Below are positions 41,900-54,800 of a stretch of 57,576 nt of DNA, piece by piece; position 1 is the first letter of the stretch, and each line of letters begins with the position of its first letter. The stretch is from CAZGCA01 sp964524145 (lineage in GTDB: Bacteria; Hydrogenedentota; CAZGCA01), in assembly GCA_964524145.1 (NCBI GenBank), contig CAZGCA010000031.1:1-57576 (forward strand), given 5' to 3'. The notes under the pieces are model-generated. The model worked only from the letters and a program-made list of their open reading frames with translations, was not told the origin of the DNA and searched no databases. The position numbers and the translations under genes were made by a program.

Positions 41900-44800
41900 T
41901 CATTTCGATGTTGCAGAACTGTCCATCAACCTGTTGACGTTGCGATTTACAACGTTCGCCATGCGGTAATCAGGAGCCACCTCTTTGATCAGATCGTCTA
42001 TTAACTTCAGTTCACCTGCTTTCCCGAGGTAATCCAACAGCTTCTTTATGCGACCGTACTCCTTTTCGATGGCAGCCAACGCCGTCCGGTATTTCCGTGT
42101 CGCAGCATAAAAATCATCGGCGCTGCCTAACAACTTGCCCGCCCCCAGAATCCTCTTTGCCTTCATTGCCTCGTTGAGTTTCTCCAACAGCGTGCCTCCC
42201 GCGACGCTGACCAGGACGTTTCCTATGGACTTGACTTTCTCCCAATTTGACTTACTGGGATCTGAGCACGTTCTCGTCATTGTTACTGAGCCCCAACTCA
42301 ATACGTCAAGCACCTGCCACCGCACGTCACCGCTTTCGGCCTGCTCGAAGTTCAGCTCCCAGAATTGCGACCATGTCGAATTCTCGTCGTCCGAAGTCAC
42401 GGCGTCGGACCACCAATTCCATGCCCGTTGGTACCACGGCTGCTGCACAAGTCCCAACGGATCAACAAAGCGCAGCGGGTTGTTCTTCACGTAGCGGTAC
42501 AAGTTCGCGTCGGCCCAGAACCCTATCGGATCGGGTTGCATGAACCTGCCGAGTGCTGGGCTGTAGTAGCGCATTCGCCTGTTGTACAGCCCGGTGTCCT
42601 CGTCGTACATCGCTCCGGCAAAGAGGTAGGGATTGCCCACGCTCGAAACCGAGGCCGGCTGGCCGAACGCGTCATAGAGGTAGCTCTCAACCACGTCTCC
42701 CGCCGCGTTCGTCAGGTTCACCACGCTCCCCAGCCGGTCGGCGTGGTAGTAGTACGTCGTTCCCCCACGGGTCATGGTAACGGGTTCGTCCATACCGGGA
42801 CCGTGCACGTAGCGCGCGATAATGGTATCCGAACCGTCGGTTTCCGCGATAACGGTCAACCCGTCGTAGATGTAGCGCGTGACCGAGCCGTCCACCTCTT
42901 TCTCCACAAGCCGGTGAAAGGCGTCGTAACGGTACGAGATCGACGCGCCGCCACCCGTCGCGCAACTCACGAGCTGGTTCTCCCGGTCGTAGGTGTACGT
43001 GTTCACGCCATCATACGTCAGATTACCGTTGGCATCGTAGGCGAATGACGTACCGCCCACGCTTGCATACTGGTTGAGGTTGTTGTCTGTGTAGGCAACC
43101 GTGCCTCCGTCCACAACACTGATTCTATTGCCGGCCTGGTCGTAGTTGTACGTAGTATCGGGGAAATGATACCCATCGGCATGATCCGCCAACGTCAGTT
43201 CATAAGCTCCGTCATACCCGTAAGTATGCGTTCCCTCTGGTGTGGTCGCCGATAAACAGTTGCCGACACCGTCGTACCCGTAATTGAAAGAAGAGAACGG
43301 TGTTCCCGGACCAGCGCGTTTGTGGGCAACACCCGTCAGCAGTCCGTTGACGTCGCTCGCATACTCGGTCCTCGTTCCGTTCAACAGATCCGCACCTGTC
43401 CGGCGCCCCACCGCATCGTAACTGTACTCGATGATCGCCTCCGAGCTCTGCGAGAGAATGTGTGTGACACGATTAAGCTGATCGTATGTGTAGCCAACCC
43501 ACTGAGCGTCGGGATAAACCAGCTTGGCACGATTTCCCCCGGTATCGTATTCATAACCGACTGTTTGGCCGTTTTGCGTGTACTGCGTTACGCGCCCCAA
43601 CTCGTCGTAACTGTAGCCCAGGACCGCATAAGGCGATGTGATCGATAGAGGCCGGCTCATGCTGTCATAGGTGTATGCTACCTCGTACCCGTTCTCAGCA
43701 TAGCGTTTCGTAACAAGTCGGTTCAGTTCGTCGTATTCGAAGGACATCGTATTGCCGTCGCGAGATGTGAACGCCAGGACGTTGTTCACCGCGTCGTGCA
43801 CAAATTGTTCCATCGAGGAATCGGCATACGTTATCTGTGTCAGCCTGCCGAGAGTATCGTAATCGAACAGGGTCACGTTCCCTTGCGGGTCGGTGACCGA
43901 TGTGCGATGGCCGACCTTATCGTAGCCGTAACTGACGACGCGTCCATCACCTTTGTCAACCTGCGTCAAGCGGCCCGCGCTGTCGTAACTATATGCTACA
44001 GTGTTGCCGTTCGCGTCCGTCACCGAGACGACGTTGTCCATAAGATCGTAACCGTGTTGAGACGTATTACCTATTGGGTCGGTGAATAGTGACGGCCGAG
44101 AGTAAACATCGTAGTCAACGGTCCTCGCAGTGCCCGACACATCAGTTATGACGGTCGGGTTGCCGTTCGCGTCGTACTCAATTGTGCCGACCTGGCTGAG
44201 CGCGTCCTGCATTTCGACGATCCGTCCCATATCGTCGTGCGAATACGCGGTCGTATTGTCGTTGGGGTCTGTTGTGCTCAGGAGATTGCCCAGATCATCC
44301 CACACAAGGGTCACGACACCGCCCAGCGCATCAGTAGCCTGCGTGGGTAGACCGTAGTCGTTATACACAAACGTTTCTTGATTGCCGTATACATCTTCGC
44401 TCGCAAGCAGGTCGCCGTTTGTATCGTATGTGTATGTGGTATCATTGCCGAGTGCATCGATCATTCTGGTCACGTTGCCGTGGGAGTCGTGTTCATAAGA
44501 AAGGCTATGCCCCAACGGGTCGGTTACCGACGTGACCATGTTAAACACCGGATCATATGTCATTGTGGTTTCGTTGCCCTGTGCATCGGTTAGCTTCGTG
44601 CGGTTTCCGAAACCATCGTACTCGTAAGCAGTTGTGTTACCTTCTGCATCAGTAAACGAAACCCTGTTGAGCTCGCCATCGTACGCGTACGATGTCTGAA
44701 TGTTCAGGCCTGTAGAGTCAAATGTTTCGCTTGTTACCTGACCCGCAGCATTCATCACGTAGTCGGCGACGGCACCGTTCCGGTCCGTCACAGTACACGT

Positions 44801-45820
44801 CGGCTCGTCCGTCGTACCGCCGTATGAGAATTCAAAGTATCCCCCACTGAAAAACTGCCTCACGACGCGGTTGTCGCTGTCGTACGTGTTCGCCAGCCAC
44901 GTAACGCCCGTCGCGTCGATGATCGAGACCAGTCGGTTGTCCGCGTCGTACTGGTAGGTTTCCGTGTTGCCCTGCGGGTCAGTGTACTGGACAAGGTTGT
45001 GGTTCCCGTCGTAGGCATACTGGTATTGAAGACCAGTGGGACCGGTCACCCTCTCGATGTGTCCAAGCGAACCGTACGTAAACGCCAGTGTGCGCCCGGA
45101 CGAATCAGTCACCACGGATATCCTGCCTGAGCCGTCGTACGTGATATCGGTCGTGTTGCCGTTGCGGTCGGTAACCGACGTGAGGAAACCCGCCGGAGGC
45201 GAAACTCCCGTGGCGTTGAGCGCAGCAAACTGGTAAACCGTCCCATGTTTGCTCGTCACCGTAACCGTGGCGTCAGGGTTTACCACCAGCGTCGCATGGA
45301 ATCCCGGTTGGGGCACCCAATCGCCCAGCGTGTTCTGCGTGAACGTCTTCCTAACGCCCAGCTCGTTGCCCAGATTGAAGAGTGTGATTTGCGCCATGTC
45401 CGCGAGTCCCGCACTGTCCTGCCCGGCTAGCTTCGCATGTTCCATCCCCACCGCCCCCAAGGCTATCGTGTACACCGCTTTCACGTCCCAGTTGCAGTGC
45501 CAACGGTAGCCGAACGGGCCCATATACTCCTCCTGCGTATGGTAGGCACGCGACAAATCCATATCAGGCCCCCTGGCCGGGGTGCTGATATCCGTCCTCG
45601 AATAGGTCAAGTTGCCCGTAGCCAAATCCACCTCGTCGCCCCCACCCGTACCTCGGCCGCCGCTGTCGGAATTGCCCGAGGGTGTGGGGTTGCCGGGGCC
45701 ACGGCTCGTGCCGGACACGTGGCCCTGATCCCATTTGAAATTCCATGCAAGTGCCGCATGAGTCAACGTCAGAACTAGGCAAATGACCAAACTGCAGCTT
45801 ACAATTGCGAGCTTTCTCAT
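41900..45820 (-). CDS. Secreted RHS/YD-repeat protein
   Basis: This 1306-residue protein has a Sec signal (MRKLAIVSCSLVICLVLTLTHA), a DUF6531-like N-terminal region (GGDEVDLATGNLTYSRTDIS) and about thirty YD repeats (for example YDGSGRISVVTDSSGR, YDYDTLGRLTQI-type units). The RHS core RYYSPALGRFMQPDPIGF and NPLRFVDPLGL follow. The C-terminal 182 residues after the core are variable-type sequence, helical and Lys-rich, with no nuclease or deaminase motif I recognise. RHS shells encapsulate C-terminal effectors; PVC-type relatives may instead be structural. Start ATG 45820 has GAAAGGA eight nt upstream; the frame runs to 45877 inside the preceding gene. No small immunity gene follows: the importer's binding protein is 22 nt downstream. 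Confidence 0.88.
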   Translation of the reverse strand: MRKLAIVSCSLVICLVLTLTHAALAWNFKWDQGHVSGTSRGPGNPTPSGNSDSGGRGTGGGDEVDLATGNLTYSRTDISTPARGPDMDLSRAYHTQEEYMGPFGYRWHCNWDVKAVYTIALGAVGMEHAKLAGQDSAGLADMAQITLFNLGNELGVRKTFTQNTLGDWVPQPGFHATLVVNPDATVTVTSKHGTVYQFAALNATGVSPPAGFLTSVTDRNGNTTDITYDGSGRISVVTDSSGRTLAFTYGSLGHIERVTGPTGLQYQYAYDGNHNLVQYTDPQGNTETYQYDADNRLVSIIDATGVTWLANTYDSDNRVVRQFFSGGYFEFSYGGTTDEPTCTVTDRNGAVADYVMNAAGQVTSETFDSTGLNIQTSYAYDGELNRVSFTDAEGNTTAYEYDGFGNRTKLTDAQGNETTMTYDPVFNMVTSVTDPLGHSLSYEHDSHGNVTRMIDALGNDTTYTYDTNGDLLASEDVYGNQETFVYNDYGLPTQATDALGGVVTLVWDDLGNLLSTTDPNDNTTAYSHDDMGRIVEMQDALSQVGTIEYDANGNPTVITDVSGTARTVDYDVYSRPSLFTDPIGNTSQHGYDLMDNVVSVTDANGNTVAYSYDSAGRLTQVDKGDGRVVSYGYDKVGHRTSVTDPQGNVTLFDYDTLGRLTQITYADSSMEQFVHDAVNNVLAFTSRDGNTMSFEYDELNRLVTKRYAENGYEVAYTYDSMSRPLSITSPYAVLGYSYDELGRVTQYTQNGQTVGYEYDTGGNRAKLVYPDAQWVGYTYDQLNRVTHILSQSSEAIIEYSYDAVGRRTGADLLNGTRTEYASDVNGLLTGVAHKRAGPGTPFSSFNYGYDGVGNCLSATTPEGTHTYGYDGAYELTLADHADGYHFPDTTYNYDQAGNRISVVDGGTVAYTDNNLNQYASVGGTSFAYDANGNLTYDGVNTYTYDRENQLVSCATGGGASISYRYDAFHRLVEKEVDGSVTRYIYDGLTVIAETDGSDTIIARYVHGPGMDEPVTMTRGGTTYYYHADRLGSVVNLTNAAGDVVESYLYDAFGQPASVSSVGNPYLFAGAMYDEDTGLYNRRMRYYSPALGRFMQPDPIGFWADANLYRYVKNNPLRFVDPLGLVQQPWYQRAWNWWSDAVTSDDENSTWSQFWELNFEQAESGDVRWQVLDVLSWGSVTMTRTCSDPSKSNWEKVKSIGNVLVSVAGGTLLEKLNEAMKAKRILGAGKLLGSADDFYAATRKYRTALAAIEKEYGRIKKLLDYLGKAGELKLIDDLIKEVAPDYRMANVVNRNVNRLMDSSATSK

Positions 45821-45851
45821 CGTACGTATCCTTTCGGTGTCTGCCTCACAC

Positions 45852-48800
45852 TTAGTAATACACCAGAAACAAGGCATAGAGCAGATCGGAACTAGTGCCG
45901 GCAGAAGCCGTGGCCTGCACCCCGACCCTGTAGTGTCCCTCGGCTACCAGATAGCCGTCCTCGTCCCTGCCGTCCCACGAACCGCTCGAAGTCCCGGCCT
46001 CCACATCTTCGAGCGTCATGGTCCGCACCACCTCATTGTTGTCATTATGGACGGTCAGCGTCACATTGCTCACCTTGGATAGCGTGAAGGAGATGGTCAG
46101 TTCAGGAGTGGAGTCGGCGGCATAGGGATTGAACGCGGGACTGTAGTAGTTTGGTTCGACGGCTACATCCGAGACAACGGGATTGCCTTCAACGATGATG
46201 GCGTTCTCGGCCAGGTCCCAACCCATCACGCAGAGATTGTATCTTCCCGGCGCCGCCGCGTAACCTTCGTCCGTTGTACCGTCCCAGACGATGACCGTGT
46301 TTCCGGAAGCCATTGGTTTGCGCACGTAAAGCGTTCTGATGCGGTATTGAGGCGTGTCCGATTCGTTGTTCCACGCAATGTACGAGGTCACTTCGCTCTT
46401 CACGGGAAGATCAAATTCCATGGTCATTGGCTCGTCATCATAGGGCGAGAACGTTTCTGGGTAACTGAAATCCGGGAAGAGCGGATCGATTCCAGTCCGG
46501 GCGGTTGTCGTTAAGTCATAGCTGTACGTTTGCCCGCCATACTCGTAGTCAATGATGTAGTAGTAAACGCCAGTTGGGACGACTTCCTCAGCTGTGTTCT
46601 TTCCGTCCCAGGCGTCCGAATACGCGCCGGCATCACGCTCTTCGGCATCCACCACGGTCTTTACCGTGGCCCCAGTCCCGTCGACGATGCGAAGGGTAAC
46701 CGTGACCGGTCCGGTCAGCACGCTCCCGATGGTGATCGTCTCTCCAATGGTCGGGTCAAAAGCGTCATCGCTCTGCGTCGTCGTAATACCCAACGTGGCA
46801 TCGACTTGGGCGATGGCAACACCACTCAATCCGTCGTTATCCGTCGCCCGCAACATGGCGAAGTACGTGCCGGGTTCCATGTAATCGTGCGCGGCATTGG
46901 GGGTGTCGGGTGAACTCCAGTCATAGCTGCCGTTGCCGTCAAAGTCCCACTCATACAACACGACTATTCCGTCTGCGTCGCTTGCAACACCGCTGAACTC
47001 GACATGCAAGGCCACCGGACCACTGTCAGTCGATTTCGATGCCGTTACGGAAGGCGCACCGGCTTCCCACACCGCGATAGGCACGCTGGCCGTGGCCGTA
47101 TTGGTGTCGTTGTCGGTAACCTGGAACGAAGCCCAGTAAGGCTCTGGCCCCGGTAGTAAGGCGCTGGCATACGTATACGTCGTTTCACCGGCGGTAGTGG
47201 AACTCCATTCGTATGTTCCGTCTCCGTCGCGGTCCCATTCGTACAGCGTCAATGTGCCGCCGATGTCCGTACCGTACCCCATCAGTGCCACCTGTAGTGG
47301 AGCGGGTCCGGCGTTAGGCACGGCACGGGCGTGAGCTTCCGGGGCATCTGGCGCGTTCACGGTGATAGTGATGTCCCCAGTGGCCGTCAATCCATCATTG
47401 TCTGTCACGCGCAGCCGTGCAGCGTAAGCATCGTTGCTCAGATACGTATGCACGAAGTTCTGCGGCCGCTGACCGATGTTAAGGTCGGTGTCATAGACTC
47501 CGTCGCCTTCGAAGTCCCACTCGAACAGCTCTATTGTGCCGTCGCTGTCCGTGCCGTTGCTCCTGAAGATGACCGTCAACGGTGCGGTGCCCGACGTGGG
47601 TACGGCCATCGGCAGCGCGGTAGGAGGCGAACCGACCTGGATCAGGATCCTGTCGGTATCCGTCAGTGCGGCATCGTCCGTCACACGGAGCACGGCCTCT
47701 TGACGTCCTTTTGTGACGTATGTATGGGTTGTGTCCCCCGTGCTCGCCGAGCTCCAGTCGTACGTCCCGTCACCGTCAAAATCCCATTCGTACAGTGCAA
47801 TTGTTCCATCGGGATCGACTCCTGAACCCGTTAAAGATACAGACAGGGGAGCTTCGCCGGACGTCGGGTCAGCTCCTGCAGTGGCCGTCGGCGACCCGGT
47901 CGGTTTCACCAATATCCCCTTACTGGCCTGGGCTGTCGCACCCTTGTCGTCCGTCACGGTGAGCATCACGTTGCGCGTGCCAGCGCTGCTGAACACATGC
48001 GTCACCGTCACGCCGCTGTCGGACCCGCCGTCACCGAAGTTCCACGCATAGTCCGAGATCGTCCCATCCGGGTCGGAAGAGCCCGACGCGTCGAAATCCA
48101 CCGACAGAGGTGCGTTGCCTTCCGTAACGCTCGCCGTGAACGACGCCACCGGCGGCTGCTGCGTCGCATTGATCCTTACACTATCTGTACCCTCGAGACC
48201 GTCGTTGTCGACAACACGAAGCGTGGCAAAGTAGACGCCCTCATCAATATAGGAATACCCTGCCACAGAACCGGTTTGCGAACCCCAGTCGTACGTCCCG
48301 TCTCCGTCGAAATCCCACTGGAACAGCACGATGCTGCCGTCTGAGTCGTTGCTGAAAGAGCCATCGAACTGAACACGCAGCGGTGCGGGGCCTTCTGTTA
48401 CGTTAGCTCGAGCGTCTGCCGTGGGATGGGCGCCCAGCACGGTTACCGTGACCTCATCGGTCGCCGAGGCGTGGGTAGTGGTCACGCGCGCCTTCGCATT
48501 GTAGACACCAGAAGCGTACTGAAGGTTCCTCCTTCCCGTTGTAGTAGAGCTGTAGTCATAGGTTCCGTCGCCCTCGTAGTCCCATTCGTACAAGGTGACA
48601 TTCATCGCGGGACCCAGCACCTCAACGTCCAACGTCACGTTCTCGTTGTAGTAGACAACCGCCGGCGTCGCCGTCGCAACGACTGTAAGCGGTCCGACTC
48701 CTATGTTCCCCGGGAAACCGTGGCCGCTCAACCCCTCGTCATCCGTTACTCGGAGCACGGGCACGTAACTGCCCGGCGTGTCGTACACGTGGCTCGTATT

Positions 48801-51800
48801 CCCGGTACTGGGCGAACTCCAGTCGTACGTCCCGTCCCCGTCAAAGTCCCATTCGTACAGCGCAATCGTACCGTTATCGGTGGCCGATCCGGCAAACGTC
48901 ACATCTACCGGAATGTCGCCGCTGGTCGGAGTGGCCGAAGCAGTGACTTGCGGAGGATCGAGCCCGGCCAGTTGCGGGTCAATTGCCACAGACCGGGGTT
49001 GCTCCGATCGGCTGATATCCTGGAGCAGATCGCCGCCCGGGCTAAGCTTCATTACGCTGCGTAGCGTGAATTCAGCAACCCAGGCAACACCATCGGCGGG
49101 ATCCACCCCAACGTCATACGGATCAGCAAAAGCTTCCGTCTTGCACAGAATGTCGCCGTCCGAGGAGATGCGTACGAGTTCGTCCCGATCCAGGTCCAAA
49201 GCCAGACAGTTCTGGGTATGCTGGTCCACGGTCACGTCGTATACTCTGGAAACCGCGGTGACCGCAATGTGCGAACCGGTATCTACTCCAATGTCGTACC
49301 CGTCCGGACACGCTGCGTCCAGTTTGACGACCTGCTGGCCGTTATAGTCACCTACCCAACAGCTGCCGTCCGTAACGTCTACCGATACTGCAAAGGGATC
49401 GTAGAACCCTTCGACGATCTCGTGCGAACCGGTGTCTGCACTTACATCGTACCCGTCAGGAGCTGTTGTGCTCAGCTTCACAACGCGATCGTTCTCCGTA
49501 TCGGCTATCCAGCATGTTGCTCCCGAGTTGTGGATCGAGACACCGCGAGGTTTGTTAAATCCGGTGTATCGCTCCACCCCAAGACCGGATGTCGTCTTTG
49601 AGTTAAGCTTCCAGTACCCTATCAGACCCGACTCGCTTCCGGTCAGCTCGCTGTTGCGGTTGTTTGCGATCTCGGTCGCCGAACGCGCGGCGTTCCATAT
49701 GCGGACGTCGTCTATCATTCCGTCCAATTCCTGACTCTCCGCAAAACCGCCCCCAAGATTATCCTGTTCCTGACCGAGAAGACACCCGCCTGGCCAGATA
49801 TCCAGCTCGTTGTCGGTAATCGTCTCCGTCCCGACCGCGGAACCATCCACCAGCAACGTAACGTCCGCTCCGGAACGCGTGACGGCGATGTGGTGCGGAC
49901 TGCTGTCGTTGATGCTCGATGATGTATAGAACGTCTTCAAAAGGTTCTTCACTCTGATCTGTATCGAAGTGCCGGTTGTATCAAGAAAGATGAGGAATTC
50001 GTTGTCCACGGACTTGCTCGCGCACGAGAGAACTGTGCCTTGATGGGCGTAACTATGCTGGAACCAGCATTCGAACGTGAAATCGCCCAGCCCGTCGAAG
50101 AGCGTGTCGGGCAGAATCACATAGTCGAATTGGCCTCCACCTAGTTGGATCCCCTGACCAAGCTGACCTGCAACCGAATCGCACTGCCCCATCAGATACG
50201 CGTCAAGTCCGCTCGGACCTGAGTCGGAGGTTTTTCCTGTTACATTGACATGGCAGCCATCGGGAAACGTGTTCGCGAGGTGCACCACCCGGTTGTTGTC
50301 TTTGTCGGCAACCCAAATCGTGCCATCGTCGCCAAGTGACAGGCTCCAGGGATGGTTAAAGCCTCGGTATGTCCGGTGCAGGTCCCGGTTTTGTGCGAAG
50401 TCGTATCCGTGGGGAACGTTCGTGTCGAGCCGAAGCAACTGATGGTAGTCTGTATCAGCTACCCACACATACCCGTTGGCCGTGTCGACCTCGATAGCCC
50501 GCACATTGCGGACACCGAGGGCTTTCGTGATCTCATTGCCGTTGGAATCCAGACCGACAACAGCACTGTATTCGCCAACCCATGTCATTGCTATCGATTC
50601 GCTCGCGGGCACCGTCGTCAGCGTTATCTCGTCCTCATCTTGGTTTGCGTCGTTGTCCGTCACGCGCAGGCTCGCGACGTGGTCGCCCGTTGTGGCATAC
50701 GAATGCCAGGTTCTGCCGCAGATGCAGAGCAAGTTGTCAGGGGCGGAATCGGAGTACACCTCGAACTCCGACAGCTTGACATAACCACCACCGTAGTTCG
50801 AGTTCATCACAATCTTCACGTATTGCGCGGTTGCAGGAGTGAAAGAGAACACCTGTTCGGCGGTAGTACGCGTGAGCCGATACGACCCCACAAGGCTATA
50901 ACCGCTGTCGGGGGCTGTCGTCGATACCCAGACTCCAACGTCCTTCGCTCCGTCATTCGCTGATGCGCCCGTGTTAACGTTAAACACAACCCAGCTTATG
51001 ATATGCGTGGCGCCGGCTTCGAACGAGAACACGACTTCTTGCGGCCAGCTCGGAGAGTAACTCGACGACCAGGTGTGGCCGCTTCCGGTTGCCCCATCGA
51101 TAAGGTTCGCAGCGGCCCAGGTTGTACTGTTGTACTCGCTCGTGAAGCTCTCGATAGTGCCGCTGGACGTGTCGCTCCAATCATAGCTGCCATCGTTGTC
51201 GAAGTCCCACTCGAATTCGGTGATCGTGCCGTCATCGGTTGCCGTGCCGCGGAAGAAGAACTCGCGATCGACATACCCCAGAATCGGATCGACCAGCGCG
51301 TAGGCAACCGGATCGCCGGCGTTAAAAGCTCTCACCAAAACTGCAGCCGTTGCGGTGCTGCCGTCATCATCGGTGGCACGCATCGTCGCATCATGATCCC
51401 CGGCACTCGAGTAGGTGTACGCTGTCCGACCGTTGACTGGCGTGAGGACGTTCTCCGCCCCCGCGTAAGCCTCCAACTCTGCCACCTGGACGTAACTGCT
51501 CGAGTAGCCCGACGTGATGCGCAGCATAACGTACTTCGCCATCGTCGAAGCAAACGTGAACTCCTCACGCGAAACCGCGTCCGATTTCTGGAACGTGCCT
51601 GCGGATGTGAACCCGGCATTATAGGCCGTAGTCGACACAAGGACCTCGAAATCCTTGACGTAGTAAGACCCCGTACAAACCAGCACCACCCGGTCGATCG
51701 CCCATTGCTGTCCGGAATCGAGAGAGAACACAAGCTCCTGGGGCAGATACGGGTACTGTTCGGAAGACCATTTCGTCGCCGTGTCGCCATCGATGGCTCC

Positions 51801-54800
51801 CTCGGGCAAATGATAAGAGGTACTCGTCCAACTCCACACCGTTCCTGCCGTCCCCCCGTTCGACCAGTCGTAGGTGCCGTCGCCGTCGAAATCCCATTCG
51901 TATTTCACGATCTCGCCGTCGGCGTCGGACGCTGAACCGTCGAAGCTCACCATCATTGGTACTTCACCCTCAGGGCTTGCCGGATCGGTGCTTACTGTAA
52001 GCCCGCTCGGGCCGACCTCCACGATATCGAACGTCACATCGGCCGTGGCCGTGTAGCCGTCGCTGTCAGTCACGCGAACCTTTGCGGTATATGTGCCAGT
52101 AGTCGCGTAGGAGTATACTGTCTCGCTGCTGGTTACAAGCACATCATACGTATCGTCGCCGTCGAAGTCCCACTCATAGCTTACGATGGTGCCGTCCGCG
52201 TCGACCGCCGCTGCTTCAAACCCCACGTTCGATTTGTAGTGCTCACTTCCGGCAAGTGGCGCGATGATCTCAACCGTCGGCCGCCCCAACACGGTGATTG
52301 CGAGCGCATCGGTATCTGTCAAAGCGGCGTTATCAGTTACACGCAGCACCGGGTTGTATGTTCCCGGCGTGTCGTACTCGTGCGACGTACTACCGCTTGC
52401 GGCATCGCTCCAGTCGTACGTCCCGTCCCCCTCGAAATCCCATTCGTACAAGACGATGCTGCCGTCCGGGTCCGTCGACCCGGTAGAGGAGAAATTGATA
52501 GTTACCGGCGCGACGGCAGGCGGCGTGTAGTCCGACAACGCCTCGGCCTTGGGTGTACCGGCTGGATACACGTCAACGTGAACACTTGCGGTATCTGTGG
52601 CTCCATTCCCGTCTGTGACCGTCAGCACGGCATTGTAGCTGCCTTGCGTGATATAGGTGTAGTCTCCTGTAGCGCTCTGGCTCGTGCCGCCGTCACCAAA
52701 CTGCCAGCTGTAATCCACTATCGGGGCGTCACCGTCGAGCGAGCCGCTGCCGTCGTAATGCACCGGAAGCTCAACGTTTCCTTCCACGGGGGTGACGTCT
52801 GCCACGGCTGTCGGCGGTTCTTGGTCGACAACAACCGCAACCGTGTCCGTGCCGGTCAATCCGTCGTTATCGGTCACGCGCAATGTTGCACTGTACGAGT
52901 TGGCACTGCTGTACGTGAAGGTAGCCGCAGCCGACGAGGCATTGAACCAGTCGTAGGTTCCGTCGCCGTCGAAGTCCCACTGATAGAGCACCACTGTCCC
53001 GTCCGGATCGGTCGCCGTGCCCCCAAAGGTCACGGTCAGAGGGTAGCTGCCGGAAGACGGTACGGCCGAAGCATCCACCGTTGGGCCGGACTCCGTTACC
53101 TCAATCGAGACAGTATCGGTCGCCGTCAGACCGCCTGAATCGGTCACCTTGAGCGTCGCGGTATAGTTGCCGGCCTCTTCATATGTGTAGGCTATGTTTC
53201 CTGTGGTTTCATCTAGAGAATCGTATGTTGCATCCGTATCGAAGTCCCACTGATAGTAGAGTATCCGCCCGTCTACCGGGTCGATGAAGTCACCAGTGAA
53301 ATTCACTATCAGCGGGGCCGTCCCTTCGGTCGGGCTTGCGCCCGCGATAGCCGTCAAGCTGCCGACACGGACCACCGACGAATAGTCCGTCGCCTCCAGA
53401 TGGTCGTTGTCCGTTACGCGCAACACGGGGTTGTATATCCCCGGCGTGTCGTACTCGTGTGTCGTACTGCCTGTCGTCGGGTCACTCCAGTCGTACGTGC
53501 CGTCCCCATCAAAATCCCAATCGTACCTTACAATACTGCCGTCATCATCGCTGCTGCCGCTGCCGTCGAGCGTGACGGTTTCCAACACGTCAACTTCGGT
53601 CGGCGAAACGTCTGCCACGGCCGCAGGGGTGCCGACCGGCGGCGCTCCCGGCGATGCAATCACAAACGCGGGAGTGTAGAACCCCCCGATCACTCGAAGC
53701 CGCGCGCCAAACGGCGACAACTTGGTCAGGTTGTTGCCATACTCGTCAACAGCCCAACAGACGCCATCGAGCATGTCCACCCCGACTGAGACAGGACCGT
53801 CGAATCCTCCTATTCGCGCCAGCTCTGCGCCGGACGAAGAGAGTTTGACGACACAGTCTCCGTCCTTGCAGGCCACCCAGCAACTCCCGTCTATTGGGTT
53901 CACCGATATGTCGACCGGGTCGGAAAACCCGCCGACCGTCCATAGTCGGCTGAGACCGCTTGACGAGAGTTTGACAATGGAATTCGTTGTACCATCAACC
54001 ACGTAGCATGTCCCGTCGCTTGAATCCACCGCCACCTCTTCAGGCGCATTCTGGGCCGGTTCGAAGTTGCCGGCAACCACGTGCGACCCGGTGTCAAGGA
54101 TGATGTCATACCCGTCCGGAACGTCCATATCTAGCCGAACGACCGTCTTGAGCGTGGTGTCAACGATCCATGCGACTTCCGACAACGAATCTATGCTGAT
54201 GGCTCTGGGATTGCTGAATCCTTGAACAGTCTGGTGCGATCCGGTGGAAGATAAGACGTCATACCCGTCCGGAACGTCCGTTGCCAGCCTGATGACCACG
54301 TTCGCTTCCGCGTCGGCCACCCAAATCGAGCCGTCGTGTTGGCCGATGTCAATGCCCACGGGCGCAAGGAATCCAACCACGTGGACCAACTCTTGCCCTT
54401 TGGAGGACAGTTTGACGAGACGGCCCTCCTCCGCCCAGGTGTCCGCAACCCAGCAGGAACCGTCCGACAGATCGACGGCTGCTCGCGCCGGATTGTTGTA
54501 CCCCTCGACCTGGAAAAGCTTTACTCCCACCCCGGAATACTTGAAGACGTCGTCATAGTAGTGATCGAGAACATAACATCCGGGTGCCAGGCCCACGCGG
54601 CCAAAATACGTTCGAAGGATTTCGAAATCATCGTCGTCAACATCCCCGTCGTTGTCCAGGTCGGCGAGCGGGTTCCACGCATCATCTCCGGGCGTCGAGC
54701 CGTGAGCGTGCGAGAATCCAAGCAGATCGATCCCGTCGACACGCCCGTCTTCGTTCACATCGCCCGGCAACGCATACACGACGCCCGTCATACCGAAGAG

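Noticed and set aside
46900..53600. Regularly spaced DNA repeats inside the giant gene
   Set aside because: They are the codons of recurring PKD cores (WDFDGDGTYDWS), not a separate DNA element.
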